Assembly (NCBI GenBank): GCA_015680905.1
Contig: CM027381.1
Span: forward strand, 83,787,501 to 83,851,500
DNA length: 64,000 nt
Source of the DNA: Coptis chinensis
Taxonomy: Eukaryota; Streptophyta; Magnoliopsida; Ranunculales; Ranunculaceae
Direction of reading: 5' to 3'
Positions within the stretch are counted from its first letter, which is position 1. Every line of letters begins with the position of its first letter. The notes below the pieces were generated by a model. It ran no database searches. It was not told the origin of the DNA and was given only the letters and a program-made list of their open reading frames with translations. The position numbers and the translations under genes are program-made. This document shows positions 45,850 to 57,708 of this stretch, piece by piece.

Positions 45850-47040
45850 TAAAAAGGTATTAGTGGAGCTAACCAGTTTTAGGATGTCTAACCACCGCCG
45901 TCTCCCATCCATTGCTAGAACAGTGACAGTGGTCGATATTGTAGCAATGACAATTATTCATGGTGAATTGGTGATAATCATAGACTGTGAACTCGTGATA
46001 TAAAAGGGATCCATTTTCTGTGTAGTGCAACAGGTAATAGCAATTGTCACAAAAGTAACAGGGATTTTCCTGAGCCCACTTATCATCAACTGTTACCTTC
46101 GTAGCTCGATAGACCTTACAAACAGAACATTTTCGGAAACGGTTTTTATGTTGAAATGTAAGTACCGGATAGGCTACCCAGTTTTGCACATCCTCAGGGT
46201 GAATCAATCTCATGTCTCTAATCACAATAATATGCTTGCAATCTCCCTGATGGCAACTCGAAACGACAAGTCACAAAATCGAATCTTATGCATGTCAACA
46301 GCTTTGAACTGAGGTAAGTGGGGAGTGGTCGCGTGACCTAACAATGCCCTTTGCTTCTGCTGCAATTCACCCGATAGTATGCACTCCCATTTAGATTTCC
46401 TAAGCCACTCAAATATCGGATCACTATAATCTATAGCAGAAGGATCTCTCTTATCATTACAAAAAACATCTTCTATAACAAAATAACCGGAATGATCAGT
46501 CAAACAATATATTTGATCTCTCCACTCACTTAACATTTGACTACCAAGTACCCATATTTTCGACATCTTATACACTTGAACACAAAGAATAACTTGAGGA
46601 TAAGGAATAGGAATATGTTCATTTACATTGGACAGCTTTCTAATCTTCGTTATAAATTTAAGTGATGTCATCTTCCCAATGTTCTCTAATAAAGGAACTG
46701 ACACCTCATTGCCACTACTAAACGAATGTAATTTCACAGCCATTCTATCTTCATCTTGTTTCTCCTTTATCTTAACTACTTCCTCTATCTTTCCAACAAA
46801 ACTAGGATTCTCTAATTCAACAGCCCTTTTTGTACCCTTGTTCTTTTTTTTTTTTATTTGTTGTTGTTTGTAAAGATGTATGAATTTGTAATGCATCTTT
46901 TGAAGCTATTTCGACTAGATCTTCTTCTGAGAGAATCTTTAGTTCATTGACTGAAATATCCTCGTCCTGATAATCGTTGTGAAAATAAATTTTGTAATTC
47001 TATGACGACTGAGGTTTCGAATTCAACTGCTCCATCCTCC
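45850..47040 (-). pseudogene. SRD2: snRNA-activating protein complex subunit 3 (SNAPc3/SRD2) copy, intronless and broken
   Basis: The minus strand encodes [57 protein letters not shown] (46896-46222), then after a frame change [40 protein letters not shown] and [20 protein letters not shown] (46225-45869). This is the conserved SNAPc3 C-terminal domain with its Cys-rich zinc-binding motif. SNAPc binds the snRNA promoter element and recruits polymerase II or III. Between CDLSFR and HQGDCKH about 20 nt are missing, causing the frameshift. Another shift lies in an A run near 46850 (upstream frame ISVNELKILSEEDL), and the N-terminus from the ATG near 47040 is out of frame. Absence of introns over about 1.1 kb suggests a processed copy, though no poly-A tail or target duplication was confirmed. 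Confidence 0.85.
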
Positions 47041-47276
47041 ATCTGGTATCACAAATTTGAAAGTTTAATCCAGTAAAAGGAGCGATGGATCAACTCGTCT
47101 TCAGATTTATAGTTATCATTCATAACTCATCAACATATATGAGAAACCCTACCCATCCCACGTGTTGAGACTTAAGCGAGAAGAAAAAATGGAATGGAAG
47201 ACTAAAAAATAGCGGAGTGATGGAGGACTGCTAGTGGGAAATACATTAACTTCACTTTTAATTTTAATAGGGTATT

Positions 47277-48188
47277 CAACGTGCGTTTGGATCAATTCAT
47301 TTTTGGCCCCAATTCTATCAGACTCAACTTTAACCGTTCGTATGTTTTGCTCCTTATGATTTCAAAATCCCCACACACACACGGTTAGCATCCAAGGGTT
47401 ATTAGCTACTGGCCATTGGAGTTTTGAATGTTGCTCCCATAGCCCTTTAATAAAAGAGGAGTTAAAAGCTTAAAAAGTTTTGTTAAAATAGAGGCCAAAA
47501 ATAAAAATATTTTTAAATTGAATATTTTTTTTTAAATATACTAAAATCTCCCAATTCAATAGACTTCATAGTATTTATTTTGCAAAATATAATCCTAATT
47601 GGATAAAACTCCTAATTTGTTACGTGTAATTAGGGCCAATTTATCTTTAATAATATACACAGTATAACCTTAATTTGACGAAAGCCTCTATTTGTGTACA
47701 TGTAATTGGGGCCAATTTATGCACAATATACACAATATAAATCTAATTTGACAAAAGCCCCAATGTATATAGTATAATTTGGGCCAATTTATATTCAATT
47801 TTACAAATAAATTATAATTGGAAAAAACCCCCCAAATTTTATAAGTAATCTTAAACCCTAGTTGTTAGGGTAATTGTTAATTAGTCATTTTAGTACCCTA
47901 ATTATAAACTAATTCCTTCTTGACTTCTTGTAATATGTAAAAACTAACATCCAACCCGGCGATTTTTAATTTAGATGGTCATTTAAATTGAAATCAACTA
48001 AAATGAAATTGTATTAGAATCCAAGATTGAAATAAATCGAAAACTGAAATTTACAAGTTCCATGTGCAAGTCACATGAAAGGTAAAATTGTCATTTTAAA
48101 ATATGATACGGAACAGTTAAAGTTGACTCAGTCAACTAATGCAATGGGCCAAAAACGAATTAAAGAAACTTACGCGAACCAAACGCTG
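47277..48188. mobile_element. MITE-like inverted-repeat element, about 0.9 kb
   Basis: The left end CAACGTGCGTTTGGATC followed by ttttTGGCCCC mirrors the right end GGGCCAAAAACGAATT followed by GAACCAAACGCTG. The interior is AT-rich and contains three diverged copies of an about 80-bp unit (word gggccaatttat at about 47634, 47710 and 47782). There is no coding frame. A clear target duplication was not found. Confidence 0.55.
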
Positions 48189-49020
48189 AATAATAATTCT
48201 ATTAAAAATGGGGCCAAAATCGAATAAACTCTATTTTTGTTTGTTTATATGGAATACTTTTATACTAAGGCACGTGTTTTTGTCCACTTCCAAAGTTTCA
48301 GACTTTCAGCCGATATCTTTAACTGTTGATTGCTGAAATAGATTATAGAATACTTAAATGTCCAATTTATCCTTCACATTTTATTTTATATATTAAACAT
48401 ATAGGGATATATGTGTAAATAGCCAAAATTAAATATATATTATAATATATTAGTATATAAGTCGGATTAGGTCGGTTATTTTCAGTTATCACAAATCAAA
48501 ACCTAGCACCGAACCGACCTAGTCGGTTTTAGCATATTTACAACCGATCCGAACCGATCTAAATGGATAACCGACCTGTATGGCACGGTTCGGATCGGGT
48601 TGATCGGTTTTGTCGGGTTGAACAGATTTTTGCACACTCCTAGAGAACACAAAGAATTTAGAGCAGTTTATGGCGGCACTCCCTGGCCAGGTTAACAAAT
48701 TGAAGACTTTAGGCCTACTTTTTCGGTTTTTTCAACCCGTGGAGCAAAAAAAAGAGACCAAACCCGAAACAATTGTTCTAATTAAAACTCATAAAACAGG
48801 CCCGTAGGACAAAATTGCGTTTTAATTTTGCTTCTAGTTTGGTTCCGCAAATAATTAAGGCTCAAGGACAAATCAGGTTGACCACTGCTGAAAAACAATA
48901 TTACCCTTATTTAAGTTGTTATCAGTTAAATCAAAATCAAAATATTGTGGCTATTGGGGAAAACTCTCACGTGACTTTTCAAGCACACTCACATTTTATG
49001 TTAGGACTAACATGAAAATT
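48189..49020. other. Spacer with ccgaac/cggttcgg-rich stretch
   Basis: 48455-48640 is dense in gaaccgac/gtcggttt words in both orientations and ends gcacactccta, resembling a hAT right terminus (TAGGAGTGTGC in reverse), but a matching left end was not found. The rest is unassigned. Confidence 0.35.
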
Positions 49021-49280
49021 TTAATTTATTTCATATTGTACACATGCATAGTGGTGTTTGCATGTTTATTGAACACATGCATATTGGTGGGTGTGTGCAT
49101 GTGTGGTAGTAATGTTTGCATGTTTGTCACACACACGATAATGGTGTGTGCATGTGTGGTATACACACGCATAGTAAGTTGTTGCATGTTTGTTATGCAC
49201 ATGTATACACATATATACTGTTTGCATATGTGTTATACACATGCATAATGATGTTTGCATGTGTGTTATACACATGTACA
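49021..49280 (+). repeat. Minisatellite of hairpin-forming units
   Basis: About seven diverged units of 30-45 bp, each built on gcatgtgtgttatacacatg, a near-perfect palindrome. It ends exactly where LTR copy 2 begins (attaagagctaatg), which is itself truncated on its left side. Confidence 0.8.
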
Positions 49281-50326
49281 ATAATTAAGAGCTAATGTTG
49301 ATTACGTGTTTTTATGTATTTCAGGCAGTAAAGTCAATTATGTGCAGAAATGTGCCACTTTGGCGAAATAAAGGAGCAAGGGTTGGTTACTAAGAAGTTA
49401 TGTGATAAAGGCCAAGATTCAAGGAGACAAAGCCTTTGTAAAACCCAATCAAAAGCTGAAAAGTCAACACGGGCAGAAATAGAGCACAAGTCAGCAGAAT
49501 TTCCGAAGACCATATCTTTGGACTCAGACCTCGGATTTGGGCCTACCTTACATCAAAAAGACCGGCTTGGAAAGAGCTTTCCAATGGTCCAAGCCTTGAC
49601 CTGATCAGAGGAGCAAAAGTGGATGAAAAATCTGATGAAGTCAAAGCCAGCTGAAACGGGCTTTATAGACTGAAGAAATCGGGCTTTGGCTCGATTTTCG
49701 GCCCAAAACATGGCTCCTCAAAGACATGCATGAAATTGTGGATCTGGTCTCCTCCCTTACAATAAAGAAGGCTTAGCTCTTAAGTTAGAGTTGGTAGATA
49801 ATCTAGAATAGAAAAGTAGCCATTAAAATAGCTTGTAGATCTAGTTTTCCGAATTCAATTAGTTAATTAATTAGTTTCATACATTGTTCTAGATTAGTTA
49901 TTTGAATCATTATCCTTCATTAGATAAATAAAATAGTTTATTCTTGATCATTTCGATTTTTGTCATTTAAATTTGTTTAGATCTAATTTCAATTGTTATT
50001 ATTCAATTCTTAGTTATTAATTTAGATTTCAATTATTGTTTAGTTAAATTTAATAAAATTATAATCTTTATATTACGTCTAGTTTTAATTCATATCGTAG
50101 TATAATTCTCACCATTGCTCTCATTAGACTTTGGATAGACTAGTCAATTGTAGAAAACTTGAATGCTAAAGAACTAAGAGTGGAACGAACTTTTTACTCC
50201 ACTCTATTTCGATAGAATTGAGAGTAGATATCTTTGATAATCGAGCATCTAGTTCAGTTTAGTTTTACTTGCGTTTTGAGTTTCATTGTTCAATTCGTAG
50301 GTAAACTATTCATTTTACGTTTATCA
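49281..50326 (+). mobile_element. Gypsy LTR, copy 2, 5'-truncated
   Basis: It matches LTR copy 1 from about 1892 to its TTTATCA end, so it lacks roughly 65 bp of the left end and has internal deletions. No primer-binding site follows the LTR end. Confidence 0.7.
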
Positions 50327-52510
50327 GCTAGTCTAGCAAGATCCTATAGTATGAGGCATAAGTACATTCTTATGCCTGTTTTGGTTTGCCGCATCATGTG
50401 CTGTTTTTTCCCTGATTTCTGTACCCGCTACACGGATTGGGTTGGGGTTGAAATTATGAGACCCACCAATTGCGTTGTTCATTCGTTTCGTGTTATGACT
50501 TGGCCGGGATGGAGGCTGCAACCTCAATGGGTTGCTCTTTACACCCCATCAGACCGAGTAACGCTTGACAGGTTAGCACGGGTTAATGAAACATGGAGAA
50601 AGTCTTGACAAGTTATCATGGTGTGGCAGGACGCAAAAGAACCTCGATTCTATATAGAAGAGGAGGATAACCCCTAAATGCTGGATATGTGGTAAGTTTT
50701 ATTTTTTTTGTTCGTGGCTGCTTATGTCCAAAGCAATTTGATTTTTGTTATCCCCATAACAGGTGGAACTCATATAGAGTTGTGTCTGTTTTTATTTATC
50801 TCTATTAGTATGTTCTAATTTGTTTTGCAAGTGTTCCAAAATTTCACGCGTTTCCATGGTATTTCCTATCCTTCTTATTTTGAATTACTTTGAGGACAAA
50901 ACATGCTTTTGTTTGGGGGGTGGCATTGAAACACACGTAATTTAAGGCACTTATTAGTATATATATGTATAATATGCACTTGTTTTCTAGTAAAAAAAAT
51001 TCAAAAAAATTCAAAAATATAAAAAAAAATAAAAGTTTATGCTATACACTTAGAAATACTGGTATTGTTTCTTTTTCTATGATGATAATAGTCTAGAAGT
51101 TTCACGTTAGCTCTAAATTAGAATAGTTTTTAGAAACTTAGGTTAATACATAGGTAATAATCATTGCATATTTCTATAAATATATTGTATGAGCATCTAT
51201 GTTTGTATTGGCAGTAAGTTTCTGAAATCTAGGCTAGTATACTTATTCTACAAATCCGGTGAGAATATAGCCTAAAAACCTTATATGAGTTAAATGTTTG
51301 AGAAATGACATAAGGGAGAAGTAAATTCCGAATAGAGAAATCACACGTCCACTTACTTGATCACTATGCCATGTCTTAAGAGAGAGTTTAGGCCCTTTTT
51401 GGATCGATATAGCTAAAAATTCAAACCTATATGAAATTATTTTCCGCTAGTTGCCCCTCTGAGCCTTTATTTAGCCTTTCATAAACCACAATTCCTTGAC
51501 CCTTTTACAAAAAACAAAACAAAATAAAAATCAGCCTACCCATATTTGAATGAGTCTGAGAATATAGATGAAGAAAAGAAAAGAGAAAAACCGGTGAAAC
51601 CAATAATTTGTTAATTGCTTCAAATAAGAAAAGAAAAGAAAGTTTTTATCCAAAGAAAAGAAAAAATATATATATAAATAAATAAAATAAAAAGTTAGAA
51701 CTCCAAAAAATAGAATCAAAGGAGTTAAAAGCCAAAGAAAAAGAAAAAAAATGGCTAATGATGAAAACAAAGTATAGAAGCAAAGTAAGAACAAGGTTTT
51801 CTCTAGTTACATAATATGAAGACTCTATTATCTCATACTCGTCCTTTTAAATATCCATTTCCTTCATTCTTAAAACCATCACCTAATCCCCGCAACACCT
51901 AATAAAGACATCTAGCTCAATTAGGAATAGGTTAGTGTGATAGTAAGTGGCAGATGTGTTTGATCGACTTCGGCTTCCTTGTGTGTCATTGATTAAGGTA
52001 AAGTGTGCCTTACCGCACACTTGAGTGTTTAAACTTGAGTGGAAAAATCGAGTGGTTTTGTCTTGACATTTATGTGAGGACCTACTTAAGGACGCTATTC
52101 CAAAGTTTCAGAAATGGACCTGTAGTGCATTTCATAGCATAGTTCATTATATATATGTTTATCTATAGATGATTGATTATTATGCACATATTAGCTCAGG
52201 TTTCGACTTGATTATTCTAGATTCATCATAAGTTGAGATGTATAGATATCCGAGAATAAATAAATAAATAATAGTTATATTTCTTAGTCGTTTGTAGTAT
52301 AGATAAAGTTTGTGAGTATCTTCACTGGAAAACTCTCACGAGACTATAACTCGTCCACTAGGGAATTCCTAGTGGTTTAAGGCCTTGTTACATATGGTCA
52401 ATGCAATCACATTAGGCGAAACGAGATTAGTTAGAACTTTATTTTTTGGTCATTTATTTTAATTTCTCATATTTGCTTGAGGCCAAGCATAATGCTGTTT
52501 GGGGGTGGTT
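50327..52510 (+). mobile_element. Internal, non-coding region of the gypsy element
   Basis: 50327-50640 is a GC-richer segment with no recognised protein and no match elsewhere in the window. 50870-50930 contains ttgaggacaaaacatgcttt and a tttggggggtgg tract, resembling an LTR-proximal purine tract. 51145-52510 matches 488-1826 and ends with the polypurine tract next to LTR copy 3. Confidence 0.6.
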
Positions 52511-53774
52511 TGATAAGAGCCCAAAACTGTAGTTTTAACCCCTTAACAATATTACTTTTAGACCAATTATGTGATTAATAAATAAGAGTTAGTGCTATTT
52601 ACGTGTTTTTGTATATTTCAGGCATTGGAGTCGAATATGTGAAGAAATATGTCCCTTTCGCGAGATAAAGAAGCAAAGGTTGGTTACTAAGAAGTTCTAT
52701 GATTAAAGGCCAAGATTCAAGAAGAAAAAGCCTTTTTAAAGCCCGGTCAAAGCTGAAAAGTCAAAGTCAACGCATACAGAAATAGCGCATAAAAGTCAAC
52801 AACTTCCTTCCGCGCCGATCTTTGGACTCGCACTTAATTGGGCCTACCATATGTGAAAACGACCGGCTCGGAAAGAGCTTTCTAATGGTCTAGGCCTTGA
52901 CCCAATCAAAGGAGCAAAAGTAGACAAAAAGGCTATTTCAGTAATTTCTAACAGAGAAACCTTTTTTGGACCGAAGTAATCAAATTTTGGGCTCGATTTT
53001 ATGGTCGAAAACTTAGATTTTAATACTTAGACTTAGTTTATAATTCAGTACTTAGTTTACACTCCTTGATTAGATTCATAATATAGATTAGACTTAATTA
53101 TTTTAGTCAGTACTTAGTTTTTAATACAGTTTTGAATCATTAGACTCTTTTCCATTAGATAAATAAAATCCAAGTTATTGTTCTTTATTATGTCTTCTTC
53201 TTATTTCTATATTAATGATAGTTTGATGAATCGAAGTTAAACCTCCATTATAGGGGTTTGGTGAAGCTTTAATAAAAACTTAATGTGTTAGTGTAGAAAT
53301 AGTTGTAATAATCTATTCCACTCTAGAAGGTAGTTAATTCACATACTAATTATTAGTTGGTAGAGATTGTCATGAATAATTAGGGATTAGAAAGACACAA
53401 TCTTTATGTGAAAACATAAAGATTACAACAAATCTATATTAGTTTATCAAGGTGGAATCAAATTCCCCTAATTCCTCTCTCCATATTCACATCTTAGTAT
53501 TAAATTACCGTAGTATAAGTTAGAACATTTTAATTAGTATTCAATCACCACATTAGCATAATCTCATTTCATTACTCTCAACGATTTGGTTAGAATTAAT
53601 TAACTAGGAAACCTTACATCTAAACAAGCTAGGAGTGGAACGAATTCTCTACTCCACATATTGTATTGATATAACGAGAGTAGAACTTTGATCACTGAGT
53701 AAATTGTTGTGTTTTACTTCTGTTTAAGTTTAATTAGTTAAGTAGGAGTAAACTATACTTTTTATGTTTTATCA
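52511..53774 (+). mobile_element. Gypsy LTR, copy 3 (3' LTR)
   Basis: TGATAAGAGCCCAAAACTG to TTTATCA, preceded by tgtttgggggtgg. It is more diverged from copy 1 in its second half, with deletions. Confidence 0.75.
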
Positions 53775-54380
53775 TTATGTGTACTCCAACAAGTTGGGTA
53801 CACAACACACAATACTAGCCTATACTTACAAATTTGCTATATTGGTTTTCCCATCGGATAAGCCATGAAGGCTTTCCTTCAGTGATGATCGAAGAATTTT
53901 CTTGCAAGCTTGCACCTATTTTTGACAAGATATCACCGCATCCGCCTCTCTCCATGTGTGAGTAATGGAGAGGATTGAAGTTTTTTAGCGACATGCTTTC
54001 CATCTTGCTTGTAGTTCCCAAATGATTTCTCCACTAGTGAAAGAAGCCACCGCTGCAAAGAGAATCGGACTCTACCCAAATTTTTAACCAACCTCGCAAA
54101 ATCGCCGCTTTTCACGCCCAAAACGATAGCATGACACTGCTTTTGTAACCGGTGTCGACACCTAAGTTCTTATGAAGAGTAATAAGAAAATCACCAAAAA
54201 GTTTCAAGGTTGCACCTATACCCGAAAGACTAGGATTGCCAAAAGAGGCACCATCAGTTTCTGAAGGTTACACCTATACATGGGCCCCTCTCATTAGGTC
54301 ATGCTATGAGAGAATCATCTGACGAGAGTAATAATATGACTCGTGTATTATGGGTTGTAACATATTTAATATTTAATGTT
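53775..54380 (-). other. Possible ankyrin-repeat relic
   Basis: Minus-strand 54120-53815 gives NFNPLHYSHMERGGCGDILSK in one frame and pieces such as LFAAVASFTSGEI in another, faintly reminiscent of ankyrin repeats (PLHxAxxxGG). Frames are broken and the similarity is weak. 54121-54380 has nothing recognisable. Confidence 0.25.
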
Positions 54381-54383
54381 ATC

Positions 54384-54560
54384 TTGTATTGAATTGAATT
54401 AAAGTCTTTGAATCGGCAAATCAATCCTTGAATTGAATTGAAGTCTTTGAATCGGCAAGTCAAACCTTGAATTGAATTGAAGTCTTTGAATCAACAAGTC
54501 AATCCTTGAATTGAATTGAAATCTTTGAATCGGCAAGTCAATCCTTGAATTGAATTGAAT
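54384..54560 (+). repeat. Minisatellite, about 39-bp unit x 4-5
   Basis: The unit begins ttgaattgaattgaagtctt and continues tgaatcggcaagtcaatcc. Related single units recur at 54640-54770. A minus-strand frame across it (54749-54399) is an artefact of the repeat. Confidence 0.9.
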
Positions 54561-54779
54561 TAATGATAAACTACTATATATGAGTAATACTAAATCGACT
54601 TCGGAGACTCCTCCGTAACCCCTAGTTTGAAGTTTTATTGACTTGAATTGAAGTCTTGATAGGTCGATACTTGGATAAGGTCTTCGACATGACAAAATAT
54701 TGAATTGAATTAAAGTCTTGGCAGGTCGATCCTTGGATAAGGTCTTCATCCTGACAAGATATTGACTGGTAACGACTCG

Positions 54780-55786
54780 CTAACTGCAATAGCTCTATAA
54801 AATATGTGAGTAGGACATAGCAGAAACCCTAAGTTGGAATTTGATCATTATGATCTGTTGGTTGTTGCTGCAGTTGGTCATTTCAATAATGCAAGTGGAG
54901 ATGAAGTTAGGTGAAAGCTTGGTCTAAAGCAACTCCTATTGCAACATGGAGCAATAGCATCCTACCTCGATTGGAATAAATATCCTACTACAGTAGGTGC
55001 TAATTGTCATTATGTACCAAGACTTGGAGCTAGAAACTTATGAACGAATCATCGATTGTTTTGGTAGTTTTTCTACCAGTACGTCTTTTGTAAATCCAGA
55101 ATCTCTCATGTAAGACTTTCACCATTCTTGAAATCCGAAGATCTTAAGCATTTGAACTACTGTGATGTAGTCAGTACCGTACCCAATGCAAAACCATAAG
55201 AGTCTAATAAGACTACGAAGTGTTTCTACTGCAACAATTGGGTGAACTAGTTAGTAATCTTGCACATACTGATTTATGCACAAAAAAAATTTGGTTGGGT
55301 GACCTGCTAAGGAGGGAGTTGTAATGTACGAAAAGAAATAAGTAATATCGATTTGCATGGATCATTGAGCTTAAATCACAAATGAATCGAACATGCACGC
55401 ATAGATGACAATATCTAACCCCAATTTGGAGATGGTTGTCGCTAGCCCCAGCCTGTTCGGAGTGTAAGCAACCTACAGGTCAACCTGTGAAGGAACGAGA
55501 TGTACATAAAGAAAATAGTATCAAGGAGTGTACTTAAGCTGAATATATAAGCTGTTTTTCTTTTCACATGCTTTTAAAAATAATCGGGAAAAAATGAGGC
55601 ACTCCATTGCTCTCTCAAGATTTTTTAAACTATAAGCTATTAGGCTGTGGCGATGATGTAGAACGTGCAGCTAGATAGCATTACCATGGAAGCAGAACAG
55701 TATTCAATAGCAACTAGAACTAGTATTTTCCATAATGAAATATTGATTTTATGTCAACTTTTGTTGTTTGGTTACTTTGGTGTTTA
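54780..55786. other. Spacer left of the GH9 pseudogene
   Basis: The first exon of a KORRIGAN gene (cytoplasmic tail and membrane anchor) was looked for and not found. Frames such as LLLQHGAIASYLDWNKYPTT (54940-55000, plus) stand out but are short and unassigned. Confidence 0.35.
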
Positions 55787-55876
55787 GCTGGGCGCTTGCC
55801 TAAAGACAACAATGTGTCATAGATAGGGGATTCTGGACTTTCAGACGGGAACGTGAAGGGTGGACTCGTAGGCGGA

Positions 55877-56716
55877 TAGAGTTAATGACTATTTAGTACC
55901 ACGAACTTTCACATTTTTCCTAAATGGTACCGAACTTTGTTTCTTGCCTATTAAGTACCACAAAGTTTCAATTTTTTTCAATTTAGTACCTCAGTTAATT
56001 TTCCATCCAATTCCGTCCAATTTCACTAACGGCGTTAGCACTATTCACACAGCACTATTCATGTTAATACTATTCACACAGTACTATTCAAGCGAACAGT
56101 GTTTTCACTATTCACGTTAACATTGTTTTTTTTTTTAATTCAAATTTTGAAAAACACTATTTACGTGAATAGTAAAAACACTGTTCACATGTTTTTTTAA
56201 AAAAAAATCTTTAATCAATCTTAAAAATTAATTCTTTAATAAAAAATAATAATAATAAAAAACACTATTCAAGTGAGCAGTGTTTTTGCTATTCACGTGA
56301 ATAGTGTTTTTTTTGTAATAATCTAATTTTTAAGATTGATTAAAGATTATTAAAAAAAGCATTGTTCACGTGAATAGTATTTTTTTTTCATTAAAGAATT
56401 AATTTTTAAGATTGATTAAAGATTTTTTTTTGAAAAAAAACTGTTCACATGAAAAGTGAAAACACTGTTCATGTGAATAGTGTTTTTTTGAAAAAACAAT
56501 GGTCACGTGAATAGTGAAAATTGTTCACATGAATAGTGCTGATGTGAATAGTGTTAACGCCATTAGTGAAATTAGACGGAATTGGATGAAAAATTAACTG
56601 ATGTACTAAATTGAAACAAATTGAAACTTCGTGGTACGAATAGGCGAGAAACAAAGTTCGGGTACTATTTAGGAAAAAAAACGAAAGTTTGTGGTACTAA
56701 ATAGTCATAAACTCTA
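55877..56716. mobile_element. Foldback/MITE element inserted in a KORRIGAN exon
   Basis: About 840 bp with inverted ends of roughly 190 bp: left TAGAGTTAATGACTATTTAG, right end reverse complement TAGAGTTTATGACTATTTAG, both continuing taccacRaactttc. It splits GGLVGG from YYEVG. The flanks taggcgga (55869-55876) and tagacgga (56715-56722) are an imperfect 8-bp target duplication, suggesting hAT- or Mutator-type mobilisation. The centre is a chain of palindromes of the form cactattcacgtgaatagtg. Confidence 0.85.
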
Positions 56717-57480
56717 GACGGATATTATGAAGTAGGGGAAAACTCAAAGCTCCATTTTCCAATGGCTTTCTCCATGACCATGCTCAGTTGGAGTGTGATT
56801 GAATACGGAAAAAAAAAATATAAAGCGATAGACGAGTATGATCATGTGAGGGAGCTTATCAAATGGGGAATAAATTACTTACTGCTGCCCTTTAATTTCT
56901 CTGCTACAATCATCGACCAAATTTATAGTCAGGTACCATGACCAACAGTTTATATAGATGTACTTAGTTACTTTAAATCACATCTACCTAACATTTATTA
57001 TACTCTCTAACTTTAAATCACATCTATAGTTTGATCATGTTGTTATATATAACGGTTTCAAAATCAATCAAAGTGATAAATGTATTTATTATAAAAATAT
57101 GGATGGAATTTATGTTATGATATGTTTACACAACTTCATAGTTGTCACTAGATTGGCTAATTTAACTCGACTTAATTATCAAAATGCCACCTATGCCACT
57201 AATGATCAAAATATTTTAATATTTTTGTGTGTCCAAGTTGGTGGAGCTCAAAATCACGACAAAAATGGTGGCGACCCGAAATGTTGGCGGCGAATCAGAA
57301 GATATGCGGTATGAGCCCAGGCCTAAATAACTACATAGAATTAGCGACTTTGGCAACCGCTTTCCTTTGTCTTTAAGACGATATTGAGTATTCAAAGAAA
57401 CTCTTGAATGGTGTCGGTTCCTCTATAGCTTTTGCTAATGACAAAGGCAAGCGTTGTTCTTATAGTCGCGATAATTAAAA

Positions 57481-57708
57481 TATCCCCGGCAGCGGCGCCA
57501 TTTGACATTTGTAAAAAGTGGGATTGGGTTTTGTTGTTCATCTTAGACCATTTGTTAGGAGGAATGGTTTTGATGGTTGGAAAATCTCTTTCTAAACTTT
57601 TCTAACCTTTTTTTAACTTGTTCTTGATGTTAAATGGTGGAAACACAATTAAAACTATGGATTGAAATAAAAAAACATGTATGGAAAGGGTTGGTAAGAT
57701 GGCAGGGC
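57481..57708 (-). mobile_element. Gypsy primer-binding site and LTR-end fragment between duplicated GH9 pieces
   Basis: The minus strand reads TGTCAAATGGCGCCGCTGCC then GGGGATA at 57510-57481. TGGCGCCGNTGCCGGGGA is the primer-binding site found just after the 5' LTR in Tat/Athila-type gypsy elements, and the preceding tgtca would be the LTR end. Plus-strand sequence on both sides is the same GH9 exon (57370-57480 and 57722-57838, about 115 bp). The second LTR was not found. Confidence 0.5.

Noticed and set aside
49066..49281. Repeats of about 40 bp considered as a CRISPR-like array
   Set aside because: The units are contiguous, diverged and palindromic with no unique spacers, in a plant genome; it is a minisatellite.
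54399..54749. 116-codon minus-strand frame with repeated IQRLQFNSRIDLP units
   Set aside because: The repeats are the 39-bp minisatellite translated. It has no start context or family resemblance.
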